Shown one piece after another: positions 34,997 through 44,124 of a stretch of DNA of 64,000 bases. Each line of letters opens with the position of its first letter. Position 1 is the first letter of the stretch. Source of the stretch: Mucilaginibacter paludis DSM 18603 (lineage in GTDB: Bacteria; Bacteroidota; Bacteroidia; Sphingobacteriales; Sphingobacteriaceae); assembly GCF_000166195.2 (NCBI RefSeq), contig NZ_CM001403.1, forward strand, positions 7,056,877-7,120,876, given 5' to 3'. Under the pieces are notes generated by a model. That model worked only from the letters and a program-made list of their open reading frames with translations, was not told the origin of the DNA and searched no databases. The translations under genes and the position numbers were made by a program.

Positions 34997-35319
34997 TGTT
35001 GAGTAGGGAGTCCGGAGTCTTGAGCCCGGAGTCAAGAGTCAAGAGTCTTGAGTCAGGAGTTCTGAGTTGGGAGGCAGTAATGTATTCATTTTTTGTCATC
35101 CCGACGGTAGGAGGGACCTTTTTCGCGCGATAAGTATACTACAGACTTTTCGCGCGAAAAAGATTTCTCCTCGTACCTCGTCGAAATGACACCACGGAAA
35201 GGCACTCAAGACTCAGAACTCCTGACTCCCGGCTCAAGACTCAGGGCTCAGAACTCAACACTCCCAACTATTTCGTAATTTTGTAACCGGATAGAGGGCA
35301 TAATTGACTAACAGATTTG
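34997..35319. repeat. Inverted tandem-repeat block inside the Ter operon
   Basis: Left arm (about 35005-35065) is a tandem array of GAGTC-type heptamers (AGTCTTGAG, AGTCAAGAG, AGTCAGGAG). The right arm (about 35202-35265) is its complement (CTCAAGACTCAG, CTCCTGACTC). Between them is a separate REP-like unit (GTCATCCCGACGGTAGGAGG to CGTCGAAATGACACC, 35096-35194) with a CTTTTTCGCGCGA hairpin. The whole could form a large cruciform between telA and the following gene. Confidence 0.75.
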
Positions 35320-36282
35320 ATGGATGAAAACCGGCTACATATTTTAAACGAATCCAACCGGATGCTGAGTAAGCTCCAACTGCTTTCGGTTTTTTTTGCA
35401 GAGGATGTTATTTTTAAAATCCACCTGCGTAGCCAGGTGATCCATAAACTGTTTGAAACCAACCCCGACCTGGATATTAACAAGCTCGAGTTATTCCACG
35501 TACAGTTTACCGCCAGCCTTGTTGATCTGTTGCGGAAGATCAAGAAACGGAACGAAAACAACATCAGCCTTTTATTTGATGAGATACAGCTGAATAAGGA
35601 AATGATAGCCAAGCTGAACGACGCCGTTTATACCGAAAAAAATTATAACCTGGATAAGCAGCGGCAATCGTTAAAAATGAACCTGTCGTTGCGTAAGCTG
35701 TTCCAGGTGCTGTCTGATAACTCAACCGAAAATCCTTTCTCCAAAAATATCAACGCGTTCAGTTCGCACTTTGCGGCCGATTTTTTTTACAGCATTTCGC
35801 CTGCACTCTTTGCCGATCTGATTCAATACAACCCGGCCGACGTTTATACCAACAGTTATGCCATCATCCAAAAAAAATTGATGGGCGTGTTGTGTAAATA
35901 TAACTTTAAAACGGAGTTTTACTGTGGCCTTAACGCGGGCGGCCAGGTGATAGAGCTATACCGGTTTTTGGATGTAGAAAGGTGTTTTTTATACCTGCCC
36001 TCCAATAATTTATTCTTATTTTGCGATATCGACAAGATCAGCAACATCGACAGGACTAACAACCTGTCGAAAAAAGAGAAGCTGATCCACGAGTTAAACG
36101 ATAAAAATGACAAGCTATTGAGCAGCGCCGGTGCGATGAAAGCCGATATGCCTGTGGAAATTAAAACTTTATTGGCCGAAAATTACAAGAAGATTGAGGA
36201 CATTAACTTCCTTGAAAATCTGAGTAATTTTGATGTGCAAGCCAATATTTTAAAAACAATGTTAAATACTGATATTATCTGA
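35320..36282 (+). CDS. Unrecognised 320-residue protein of the Ter operon
   Basis: I do not recognise this family. It starts at the ATG at 35320 (a TTG one codon earlier is also possible). It has no signal peptide or membrane segment. The first 120 residues are helical (LHILNESNRMLSKLQLLSVFF, LVDLLRKIKKRNENNISLLF); the middle looks alpha/beta (IQKKLMGVLCKYNFKTEFYC and GGQVIELYRFLDVERCFLYL); the end is charged and helical. It ends 1 bp before terC and sits between telA and terC, so it is almost certainly part of the stress system. It might be a partner of TelA or TerC at the membrane; this is inference. Confidence 0.85.
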   Translation: MDENRLHILNESNRMLSKLQLLSVFFAEDVIFKIHLRSQVIHKLFETNPDLDINKLELFHVQFTASLVDLLRKIKKRNENNISLLFDEIQLNKEMIAKLNDAVYTEKNYNLDKQRQSLKMNLSLRKLFQVLSDNSTENPFSKNINAFSSHFAADFFYSISPALFADLIQYNPADVYTNSYAIIQKKLMGVLCKYNFKTEFYCGLNAGGQVIELYRFLDVERCFLYLPSNNLFLFCDIDKISNIDRTNNLSKKEKLIHELNDKNDKLLSSAGAMKADMPVEIKTLLAENYKKIEDINFLENLSNFDVQANILKTMLNTDII

Positions 36283-36283
36283 T

Positions 36284-37102
36284 ATGGACTTTTTACACAC
36301 CCTTTTGGGGCCTGATATTAAAGCCGGCCTGTTAATTATTTTAAACCTGATTGTAATTGAAAGCTTACTATCGGTAGATAATGCCGCCGTACTGGCCACC
36401 ATGGTGATTGATTTACCCAAGCATCAACGTGCCAGGGCACTGCGTTACGGTATCATCGGCGCTTATGTATTACGTGGCGTTTGCCTTTTTTTAGCATCGT
36501 GGCTGGTAAAAATATGGTGGTTAAAACCTATCGGCGGCTTGTACCTGTTGTACCTGGCCTTTAACTATTTTAAAGGCAAAATGAGCGAAGCCAGCGGCGG
36601 CGAAGATGAATCTGTTGATAAGAACCAAAACTGGCTGTATAAATCAACCGTGGGCGTATTTGGCGTTTTCTGGGCCACGGTAGCTTTGGTTGAACTGATG
36701 GACCTTGCGTTTTCTATCGATAACGTGTTTGCTGCTGTAGCCTTTACCGATCATGTTTTTTTAATTTATACCGGCGTATTTATTGGCATACTGGCCATGC
36801 GTTTTGTGGCGCAGGCTTTTGTGAAGCTGATGGAGAAATTTAGCTTTTTAGAAACCGTGGCCTTTATTGTAATTGGCGTGCTGGGTATCAAATTAACAGC
36901 TTCTATTTATGTACACTTTTACCCGGCCAGCCCCGTGGCCGAAGCTATGGAAGGCGAAACGGCAGATATATTGGTTTCTGTATTTACGGTAGCCATATTT
37001 TTGATACCGGTAATTACTTCCTTGCTGTTTAATTTTCCTAAAAAGAATATCATTAAACCCGAGGTGGCCGAATCTGCTGAGGATGTGGTTGATAAATTTT
37101 AA
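36284..37102 (+). CDS. terC: TerC-family integral membrane protein
   Basis: A 272-residue membrane protein of the TerC/Alx family, with about seven transmembrane helices. The two conserved acidic membrane motifs are present: ESLLSVDNAAVLATMV (about 25-40) and LMDLAFSIDNVFAAVAF (about 138-154), each with the S(V/I)DN signature thought to bind metal ions. In Ter systems TerC is the membrane centre around which TerD proteins gather, and related proteins export manganese. It follows the unknown gene by 1 bp, so the two are probably translated together. Confidence 0.95.
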   Translation: MDFLHTLLGPDIKAGLLIILNLIVIESLLSVDNAAVLATMVIDLPKHQRARALRYGIIGAYVLRGVCLFLASWLVKIWWLKPIGGLYLLYLAFNYFKGKMSEASGGEDESVDKNQNWLYKSTVGVFGVFWATVALVELMDLAFSIDNVFAAVAFTDHVFLIYTGVFIGILAMRFVAQAFVKLMEKFSFLETVAFIVIGVLGIKLTASIYVHFYPASPVAEAMEGETADILVSVFTVAIFLIPVITSLLFNFPKKNIIKPEVAESAEDVVDKF

Positions 37103-37132
37103 TCCCGGTTTGATTTAGATATTTAGAGATCG

Positions 37133-37612
37133 ATGGACGGGTTTAAGTTTGCTAACAAAGCCATAGCATCAATTGGTGGCGTTGGGTTTTTAAAAGGAGG
37201 GGGCACTTATGCCGCCATATTAACCTGCGGTTTGATTTGGCTGTGGTGGCAAAACCCGGCCTTGCAAAACCCCTGGTATTTGCTGGTTTTTACCGTTTTG
37301 GTTACACTCTTGGGCGTTTACGTAGGCAATAAGGTGGAGCCCGACTGGGGCGAAGATAGTTCGCGCGTGGTCATTGACGAAGTTGCCGGGATGCTTATCG
37401 CGATGTTGTTTATACAGCCCAATATTTATTTCCTGATAGCGGGGCTTATTCTTTTTCGCTTTTTTGATATCCTGAAGCCATTATACATCCGCAAGATGGA
37501 GGATTTTCCGGGTGGCTTAGGCGTTATGATGGATGATGTTTTAGCCGGGGTTTACTCCAATATATTGCTTTGGCTGGGGTATTGGGTGTATCAGTTATTA
37601 AAAAGGCCATAG
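37133..37612 (+). CDS. pgpA: Phosphatidylglycerophosphatase A
   Basis: A 159-residue membrane phosphatase that makes phosphatidylglycerol from its phosphate. Family marks are the GFLKGGGTYAAILTCGLI start region and the VVIDEVAGMLIAM motif with catalytic acidic residues, then FRFFDILKPLYIRKMEDFPGGLGVMMDDVLAGV. It is 30 bp after terC and co-directional. Whether its place at the end of the Ter operon is functional (membrane lipid stress) or incidental is open. Confidence 0.93.
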   Translation: MDGFKFANKAIASIGGVGFLKGGGTYAAILTCGLIWLWWQNPALQNPWYLLVFTVLVTLLGVYVGNKVEPDWGEDSSRVVIDEVAGMLIAMLFIQPNIYFLIAGLILFRFFDILKPLYIRKMEDFPGGLGVMMDDVLAGVYSNILLWLGYWVYQLLKRP

Positions 37613-37659
37613 TAGGGACAAGGGGAAGAGTATTTGAATCTTTGCTCCGACAATCAGTA

Positions 37660-38060
37660 TTCTTTAATTTAGATCATCGGCCCGCTCAAACGCCGCGTGA
37701 AGGGCTTTGTTCGTTATTCACTGTTGTTTGTTTTTGGTGTGAATGGTTGCTATCGCAATTTTGTCTTGACACAAAAAGAACCAAATACCGACCGGAGGAA
37801 GCTCATGAACACCTTAAAAAAACAAACATAGGTGTGAATAAAGTCAAGACTGCCGATCCTTCCGCCCACAGGCCAACACCCGGCCCGGCGTGCTGTCGGG
37901 GCTTTGTCCGCTTTTCCTATCTGCGCTTGGTAATCTATAAGGTTCAAACGTCATCCCTGTTTTTTTCCGAATGTCCGGGTCCGTCACTCAGAATGACGTT
38001 CTTTTTCTGTGCGCGAAGGCTGTCCTCCTGAGCCTGTCGAAGGATGTGCGGCATGGCCCT
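37660..38060. repeat. Interspersed repeat family B, long copy 3
   Basis: The longest form in the window. Compared with the copies at 1670 and 26290 it has an extra segment with GTTATTCACTGTTGTTTG, GGTTGCTATCGCAATTTTG and GCTCATGAACACCTTAAAAA; this same long form was the target of the IS630-type element at 56596. It ends with a CTGTCGAAGGATGTGCGGCA tail also seen near 25430 and 58095. Confidence 0.8.
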
Positions 38061-38235
38061 GTATAAGTTTTTTTTGATGTACCTTATCATTCGCTTACTT
38101 AAGTCGATGATTGTCAATTTGCATATATTCTTAATTTACAGCATCGGCCCGCTCAATCGCCGCGTGAATGGTTTTGTTGTTTTTGTATTGATACAATGCG
38201 CTAACGAACAGAAGATTATAATACAAAATCTCTTA

Positions 38236-38556
38236 GCTTTATGATCGCTCGCATAGAACACACCCCTCCGCACCTCTCGAGAGGGGAATCGCACGGGCCG
38301 CCGCTTGTCTTGTGTATTGTATTGATAATGAGCGTTTTTTTTTATTCGTCTCTCTCGAGAGGGTGCGGGTTTGGCTTGCGGCTGGCTGGGAGGTGTTCAC
38401 CGTACGACGAACTCTGCATACTGCATGAACTGCATACATCATGGTATTGTACGTACGGCACGAAACCTTTTGTGATTGATCATTCTACTGCGATTTTACT
38501 TCAATAGAGCATTCTAATGGCATGCAAAAGATATGGGTACAAGGGTAGTCCACTAT
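38236..38556 (+). repeat. Interspersed repeat family A, full-length copy
   Basis: Plus-strand order: ATGATCGCTCGCATAGAACA, CCTCTCGAGAGGGG palindrome, TTGATAATGAGCG, a second CTCTCTCGAGAGGG palindrome, GTACGACGAACTCTGCATAC, GTACGTACGGCACGAAA, GATTGATCATTCTACTGC, ending AGATATGGGTACAAGGGTAG. It parallels the reversed copy at 16150-16495. Confidence 0.78.
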
Positions 38557-38568
38557 ACCAGCTTTTAA

Positions 38569-38606
38569 AACGATATTTATTGAGCCCCGGCTCAATAAAT
38601 ATCGTT
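38569..38606 (-). terminator. 18-bp perfect palindrome over the glucosidase stop codon, probable terminator
   Basis: AACGATATTTATTGAGCC (38569-38586) and its exact complement (38589-38606) flank a two-base loop. On the minus strand the structure begins within the last codons, includes the TGA stop, and is followed by TTTTAAAAG. It should act as a strong intrinsic terminator or 3' stabiliser for the glucosidase mRNA. Confidence 0.75.
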
Positions 38607-41213
38607 AATCATATTGGCAATGAGCGCGCTCCAGCCGGTTTGGTGGCTTGCGCCAAGGCCATAACTGTCGTCGCCGTGGAAATATTCGTAATAAAGTATC
38701 AGGTCGGCATTTTCTGGTTTTCGGTAAAAAGCCTGGTGGGTTTTATAATTAACCGGCCTGTCGCCATTTTTATCGGTCTCAAAGGTTGATATTAACCTGC
38801 GGATCAACTGGTTGGCTATTTCGCCGAGCGATATTTGTTTAATGCCTTCGTCTGTAGGGAAATTGAATTTCTTTTCGTCGCCATAAAACTCATAATACTT
38901 TTTAAGCGAGTTGATCAATATAAAATTCATAGGCATCCAGATGGGGCCGCGCCAGTTGGAGTTACCGCCAAATAAGTTTGTTGTCGAGTCGCCGGGCTCG
39001 TATTTGATAGAGTAGTGGCGCCCGTCAATATTGGCGGTATAAGGGTTTTTTTCATGGAATTTGGATAAGGCTCTTATCCCTCCCTTGGCTAAAAATTCGC
39101 TCTCATCGCATATCCGTTCCAGTAATTTAGCCAGGCGCTCAAAAGGTACCAGGGATAGCAATACTTTGCCCTTTCCGTCATCGTGTATCGGCAAAAATAA
39201 TTTATTCTGGGTGCGGTATTTATTGAGCCATGACGCCCTTTTGGTAAAATCCCTCAAAGCCTCGAGCTTATCATAGTTGAAAACCGATACTGCAAACATC
39301 GAGGTAAGCCCCACCAACGATCGTACTTTTAAGTGGTGGTTGCCGTGCTTCATGCGTAGCATATCGTAAAAAAACGAATCCTCCTCGTTCCATAAGCCCA
39401 GTTCGTTCAGGGCTTCGGCAATCAATACAAAGTGCTCGTAAAACTTGAGGGCCATATCCTCGAAAGAATCGTCGTACATGGATATCTCGAGCGCAATATC
39501 CATCATGTTGAGGGCAAAGGTGCCCATCCAGCTTGTACCGTCAACCTGCTCCAATACGGCATCTTTGATCTGGCTGCTGCGGTCAAACACGCCGATGTTA
39601 TCCAGCCCCAAAAATCCGCCGGCAAATATATTGTTGCCGTTAACATCCTTGCGGTTGGCCCACCAGGTAAAATTGATAATCAGCTTCTGGAATATCCGTT
39701 TTAAAAACCGCAGATCGCCAACGCCCTTTTTCTCTTTTTCAATCCGGTATACCTGCAAGGCCGCCCAGGCCTGCACGGGGGGGTTAACATCGCTAAAGTT
39801 CCACTCATAGGCAGGTACCTGCCCTTCGGGGTTCATGTACCACTCGCGCATAATCAATATCAATTGATTTTTTGCAAACTCAGGGTCAATAATAGCCATA
39901 GGCACGCAGTGGAAAGCCAAATCCCAGGCAGCATACCAGGGGTATTCCCATTTATCGGGCATGGATATCACATCCTGGTTGTTAAGGTATTTCCAGTTGC
40001 CGTTACGGCCGTTGGGCCGGGTTGCCAGTGATGGGTCTGAGTGGGTACTGGCGCGGTGCCATTCCCTGGTATCGTAGTGGTAATATTGCTTGTTCCACAG
40101 CAAACCCGCAAAAGCCTGCCGCTGAATGTTAGCCAGTTCGGGCGAGAGCGATTTAGGCATCAGGCTGTTATAAAACTCATCGGCCTCCTTCTTTCTCAGT
40201 TCAAATAACTCTTCAAAATTATGGCCTATCGGGTTTTCAACCGGCTCCTTGCTCAGGCGCATAAATATTTTTTTTGATTGCTTAGGCCTGATGGTGTATT
40301 TATAAACGGGCGCAAACTTTGTTCCGTCGTTTTTGGCTGCTAATTCATCAAAGTTATCACCATCAATAATAGCCTCATGGAAAGCGTCTTTTACAAACAC
40401 GTTTTCGTTGGGTTGCCTGTATATGCGCTCGCGGTTGGTTTCGTTTTCTGTAAATAACGATTTGCCGGTATCCTGAAAATAAAAATAATAATCGCCGATG
40501 ATGTAATGGCTGGCCTTAACGCTTTTATGGTTTAGCCGCGTTATAAGCGGTTTGGGCTTTGATTTATCTGTTTGCCAGTAATTAAAAAACCAGAGCGTGG
40601 GCAATACGGTAATATCGGCAGTTAAAGGGCCTCGGTTAACAATTTCAATACAGATCTGTATATCTTCCGAGTGGTGTTTGGCGTAGGTAATGTATATATC
40701 AAAATACTTATCGTTATCAAATACATTGGTATCTAAAAGCTCGTACTCGGGTTCCATTTTGGAGCGATGGATGTTTACACTCACCAACTCATCGTACGGG
40801 AAACCTGTTTGCGGGTATTTGTACAAATACTTCATGTAATAATGCGATGGCACATTATCCAGGTAGTAATACAGCTCTTTAACATCCTCGCCGTGGTTAC
40901 CCTGCCCGTTTGGCAAGCCAAATAAACGTTCTTTCAAAATGGGATCTTTACCGTTCCAAACCGCTACGGCAAAACATAAACGCTGAAAGTAATCGGATAT
41001 CCCAGCTATGCCGTCTTCGCCCCAGCGGTAGCTGCGGCTGCGGGCCTGGTCGTGCGTGAAGTGCCCCCAGGCATCACCGTTAGAGCTGTAATCTTCGCGA
41101 ACGGTTGCCCATTGCCGCTCGCTTACGTAAGGCCCCCAGTGCTCTAACGGAACAGGCTTTTTTGCGTTTTCGTCTAACCTTGTTTGCTCTGCGTTTTTAA
41201 CCGGATTTGCCAT
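38592..41213 (-). CDS. GH63-type glucosidase (MGH1-like glycoside hydrolase)
   Basis: An 873-residue cytosolic-looking enzyme without a signal peptide. The start LEHWGPYVSERQWATVREDY and the (alpha/alpha)6-barrel segments KWEYPWYAAWDLAFHCVPMA, TSWMGTFALNMMDIALEIS and NLFGGNSNWRGPIWMPMNF are typical of bacterial GH63 glucosidases; the C-terminus reads HGDDSYGLGASHQTGWSALI. Likely catalytic acids lie in AAWDLAF and in the C-terminal barrel. Such enzymes cleave alpha-glucosides or glucosylglycerate-like compounds; the substrate is not evident. The gene is monocistronic, with a terminator palindrome at its end. Confidence 0.88.
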   Translation of the reverse strand: MANPVKNAEQTRLDENAKKPVPLEHWGPYVSERQWATVREDYSSNGDAWGHFTHDQARSRSYRWGEDGIAGISDYFQRLCFAVAVWNGKDPILKERLFGLPNGQGNHGEDVKELYYYLDNVPSHYYMKYLYKYPQTGFPYDELVSVNIHRSKMEPEYELLDTNVFDNDKYFDIYITYAKHHSEDIQICIEIVNRGPLTADITVLPTLWFFNYWQTDKSKPKPLITRLNHKSVKASHYIIGDYYFYFQDTGKSLFTENETNRERIYRQPNENVFVKDAFHEAIIDGDNFDELAAKNDGTKFAPVYKYTIRPKQSKKIFMRLSKEPVENPIGHNFEELFELRKKEADEFYNSLMPKSLSPELANIQRQAFAGLLWNKQYYHYDTREWHRASTHSDPSLATRPNGRNGNWKYLNNQDVISMPDKWEYPWYAAWDLAFHCVPMAIIDPEFAKNQLILIMREWYMNPEGQVPAYEWNFSDVNPPVQAWAALQVYRIEKEKKGVGDLRFLKRIFQKLIINFTWWANRKDVNGNNIFAGGFLGLDNIGVFDRSSQIKDAVLEQVDGTSWMGTFALNMMDIALEISMYDDSFEDMALKFYEHFVLIAEALNELGLWNEEDSFFYDMLRMKHGNHHLKVRSLVGLTSMFAVSVFNYDKLEALRDFTKRASWLNKYRTQNKLFLPIHDDGKGKVLLSLVPFERLAKLLERICDESEFLAKGGIRALSKFHEKNPYTANIDGRHYSIKYEPGDSTTNLFGGNSNWRGPIWMPMNFILINSLKKYYEFYGDEKKFNFPTDEGIKQISLGEIANQLIRRLISTFETDKNGDRPVNYKTHQAFYRKPENADLILYYEYFHGDDSYGLGASHQTGWSALIANMINDIY

Positions 41214-41505
41214 GAATTAATTAGCTACTAAAATTTTTAACCATTTGCTTGAAGTTGTAAAGTAAATAAAATATTTATTACTGTATTGTTAAAAAATTAT
41301 TTGTTTTATCGATAGGCGCACTTTGTGGCTAATTGCTATATTGCGATGGCTTACATATTAAATAACGATATAAGTAATTATTAATATAATAAATTGTTAA
41401 TTTTTTAATTAATACCGGAATTTAATATTAAACTTGCTTTTAAGTTGCTTTAGCCCTTAGGCTGGTAAAATTGCTTTTTTATAATAATTAACTGACTTCT
41501 ATTTA

Positions 41506-43962
41506 ATGCTTCAAACAAGGTATCTGCTTATCTGCATGCTTAATTTGTCGTGCATATCTATTGCTTGCGGGCAATATCAAAATGCGGGCATTAAGGGTGA
41601 AATAACTGATGCTCAAAATAATCCCCTGCTGGCGGCTTCGGTTTTTTTATTAAAAGGTCAGGATTCTGCCGTAGTTAAACTTGCCATTACAGATCAGCAT
41701 GGCATGTTTAGCTTTAGTGATGTTACGGCCGGCAAGTATTTAATAAAGGCCACACTTGTGGGATACAAGGCGATAACTACAGCCGCCTTTGATTTAAAAA
41801 GTGGTATCAACTTCAATGCAGGGGCCATTAATTTGGCTGCCAATACAATTAAACTGGCCGAAGTTGCCGTTAACAACAACAATCACTTTACTGATGCTTT
41901 GCCTGGTTTAATTACGCTAAACGTGCGTAATAATATTTTATCAGCAGGTAGTAACGTCATAGAAATTTTAAAAAGGGCCCCTGGTGTACAGGTAGATAAC
42001 AGCGATAATATATCATTAAACGGCAGAAGCGATGTGTTGGTAATGATAGATAATAAGCCCACATATTTATCGGGCCAGGCCCTTGCTGATTTGTTAGGAG
42101 GCATGCCAGCGAGCATGATTGATAAAATAGAACTGATCAGCAATCCTAATTCAAGTTTTGACGCGGCCGGTACAGGCGGCGTAATTAATATTAAACAAAA
42201 AAAAGATAGGGGTACGGGCACCAACGTGCAGGTAATCAACAGTATGGGTTTGTATCAGCCGGGAGGAAACCGCAGCTCGGAAGTTAAATTGAATACCGGC
42301 TTCAACTTTAACCATCACACAGGCAGGATAAATATATTTGGCGGATATGCCTACAACAGTGCGCCGATAGACAGGTCTTCATCGTCAGACAGGCTGGTTA
42401 CTTATCTAAACGAGCTTGATCAGATCAATGTAAACTGGTTTAGCCAGCAACGCAGGCAGATCAATAATTACAGGCTCGGCGTGGATTATAGTATCAACCC
42501 TAAGCATATCCTTGGCTTTTTGGTTAACGGCTCGGTAAGTAATTTATCAGCCAATAAAAACACATCATCATTAATATCAACTCTGGGTGTTATTGATTCT
42601 ACCATCCTGACCAAATCCAACTTGCAAAAAAAATTATCCAATTTGATGCTCAACGTTAATTACCGGGGCGATTTTAGTCGCGGTGGGCAACTTACCATCG
42701 ATGCAGATTACAGCAACTACATCCGCCACTCAACCGAACTGATTCAGAGCGAATACACTAAGGACGATGATAAATCGGCGTACCGTTTTTTAACATTGCA
42801 AAATACCTCGCCATCAGAGTTTGATTTATATACCTTTAACGCTACTTACCAGCTCAAAATTAGCCTAACCAACAGAATTGCCGCTGGCTTTAAAGCCAGC
42901 TATGTTAAAACCGATAACAATTCGGATTTTGGGCAGTTAATTAACGGCACATACCATGCCGATACGTTGTTTACCAACCAGTTTAAATATACCGAGCGCA
43001 TCAACTCAGCCTATATTAATTATAACCATCTCTTCAGTAAAAAGATGGGCCTTGAAATAGGCACAAGGGTGGAACAAACCATATCCGACGGCCTGTCGCC
43101 GGATCAGAAGGAAAACATCAGCAGTAATTATTTCGATATTTTTCCTAATGTGCAGTTAAACAATACCATCAGCGCTAATCATCAGCTATTGTTTACCTAC
43201 AGCCGCCGCATCACCAGGCCCAGGTATGAAGATCTTAACCCTTTTTTATCTTACATCGATCAGTATACCTATCAAATCGGTACGCCCTATTTACGACCAT
43301 TTTATTCAAATACGTTTGAGCTAACTCATATCTATAAAGAGAAGCTAACCACTGTATTAAGCTTTGCCCTTATTAACCGGTTTACACAGGTTGTTTACAC
43401 GCAAAACAATAACAGTCAGATTGTTACATTAAGTAAAATGAATCTGGGCGACCGTTATAACTACGGCATACATTTGATGACGCCCATTGCTTTTAATAAT
43501 TACTACAGTGTGGATTTTGATTTGAGTATGCTTTATCAGCATTTTAGTAACCTATCGTCGGGAGGTAGCCTGGATAGCGGCAGCCCCGATGTTACTTTAA
43601 AAACAACGCATTATTTAAAGCTTCCCCTTAATTTTAGACTGGAGCTGTTCGGCCTTTACGAAACAGCCACCACCTTTGGCATTTTTAGGTACAAGCCCAA
43701 CTACTACTTTAACGCAGGCCTGAGTAAAGGCCTGTTTAAAAAGCAAGCGACGGTATCTTTAAGGGTGGATGATGTATTTAACACAGACAAAAATATCTAC
43801 ACTTCGTATTACCAGAATCTGAACATCGGCGGTAATCAAAAAAATTCTTTCAGGTTAGTCCAGCTTAGCTTTTCTTTTGTTTTTGGAAGCCGGTCTGTTA
43901 AGCCCGTGCGAAGGAGGAGTACCGGCGACGAAGATGAGCAGGGCAGGGCGGGCGCAAACTAA
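41506..43962 (+). CDS. TonB-dependent outer-membrane receptor with carboxypeptidase-regulatory domain
   Basis: 818 residues: signal peptide (LLICMLNLSCISIACG), a CarboxypepD_reg-like domain (IKGEITDAQNNPLLAASVFL), a plug domain with VIEILKRAPGVQVDNSDNIS and DKIELISNPNSSFDAAGTGG, then a large beta-barrel of the OMP_b-brl_3 type ending in RLVQLSFSFVFGSR. A short arginine-rich tail follows. No SusD partner, sigma/anti-sigma pair or TonB gene is adjacent, so the ligand cannot be inferred. It is monocistronic after a 290-bp AT-rich leader region. Confidence 0.9.
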   Translation: MLQTRYLLICMLNLSCISIACGQYQNAGIKGEITDAQNNPLLAASVFLLKGQDSAVVKLAITDQHGMFSFSDVTAGKYLIKATLVGYKAITTAAFDLKSGINFNAGAINLAANTIKLAEVAVNNNNHFTDALPGLITLNVRNNILSAGSNVIEILKRAPGVQVDNSDNISLNGRSDVLVMIDNKPTYLSGQALADLLGGMPASMIDKIELISNPNSSFDAAGTGGVINIKQKKDRGTGTNVQVINSMGLYQPGGNRSSEVKLNTGFNFNHHTGRINIFGGYAYNSAPIDRSSSSDRLVTYLNELDQINVNWFSQQRRQINNYRLGVDYSINPKHILGFLVNGSVSNLSANKNTSSLISTLGVIDSTILTKSNLQKKLSNLMLNVNYRGDFSRGGQLTIDADYSNYIRHSTELIQSEYTKDDDKSAYRFLTLQNTSPSEFDLYTFNATYQLKISLTNRIAAGFKASYVKTDNNSDFGQLINGTYHADTLFTNQFKYTERINSAYINYNHLFSKKMGLEIGTRVEQTISDGLSPDQKENISSNYFDIFPNVQLNNTISANHQLLFTYSRRITRPRYEDLNPFLSYIDQYTYQIGTPYLRPFYSNTFELTHIYKEKLTTVLSFALINRFTQVVYTQNNNSQIVTLSKMNLGDRYNYGIHLMTPIAFNNYYSVDFDLSMLYQHFSNLSSGGSLDSGSPDVTLKTTHYLKLPLNFRLELFGLYETATTFGIFRYKPNYYFNAGLSKGLFKKQATVSLRVDDVFNTDKNIYTSYYQNLNIGGNQKNSFRLVQLSFSFVFGSRSVKPVRRRSTGDEDEQGRAGAN

Positions 43963-44068
43963 TGTGGAGTCAAGAGTACTTAGCCCGTAGTAGCATTGTG
44001 GCGTTTTGATGGAGTATAGATGGCTTTTAACGCAGCGCTAACTCAATTTACCGTTGGCACCAAACTAA

Positions 44069-44103
44069 AACAGGATATATACCCATAAGGTATATATCCT
44101 GTT
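44069..44103 (-). terminator. Intrinsic terminator of the class I aminotransferase gene
   Basis: AACAGGATATATACC and its exact complement form a 15-bp stem with a five-base loop. On the minus strand it is followed by TTTAGTTTGG, 22 bp past the stop codon of the gene starting at 45318. Confidence 0.85.
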
Positions 44104-44124
44104 AAACAATATAAAATGAAGTGA

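Larger units (their letters stand above)
37613..38568. other. Repeat-filled region between pgpA and the glucosidase gene
   Basis: About 950 bp without a credible gene. It holds a long family B copy (about 37660-38060), a second short family B fragment (about 38115-38180) and a full family A copy (38236-38556). Open frames here run through repeats and differ in reading frame from copy to copy. Confidence 0.75.

Noticed and set aside
37570..38031. A 153-codon plus-strand frame overlapping the end of pgpA
   Set aside because: It starts inside pgpA and continues through family B repeat; not conserved between repeat copies.
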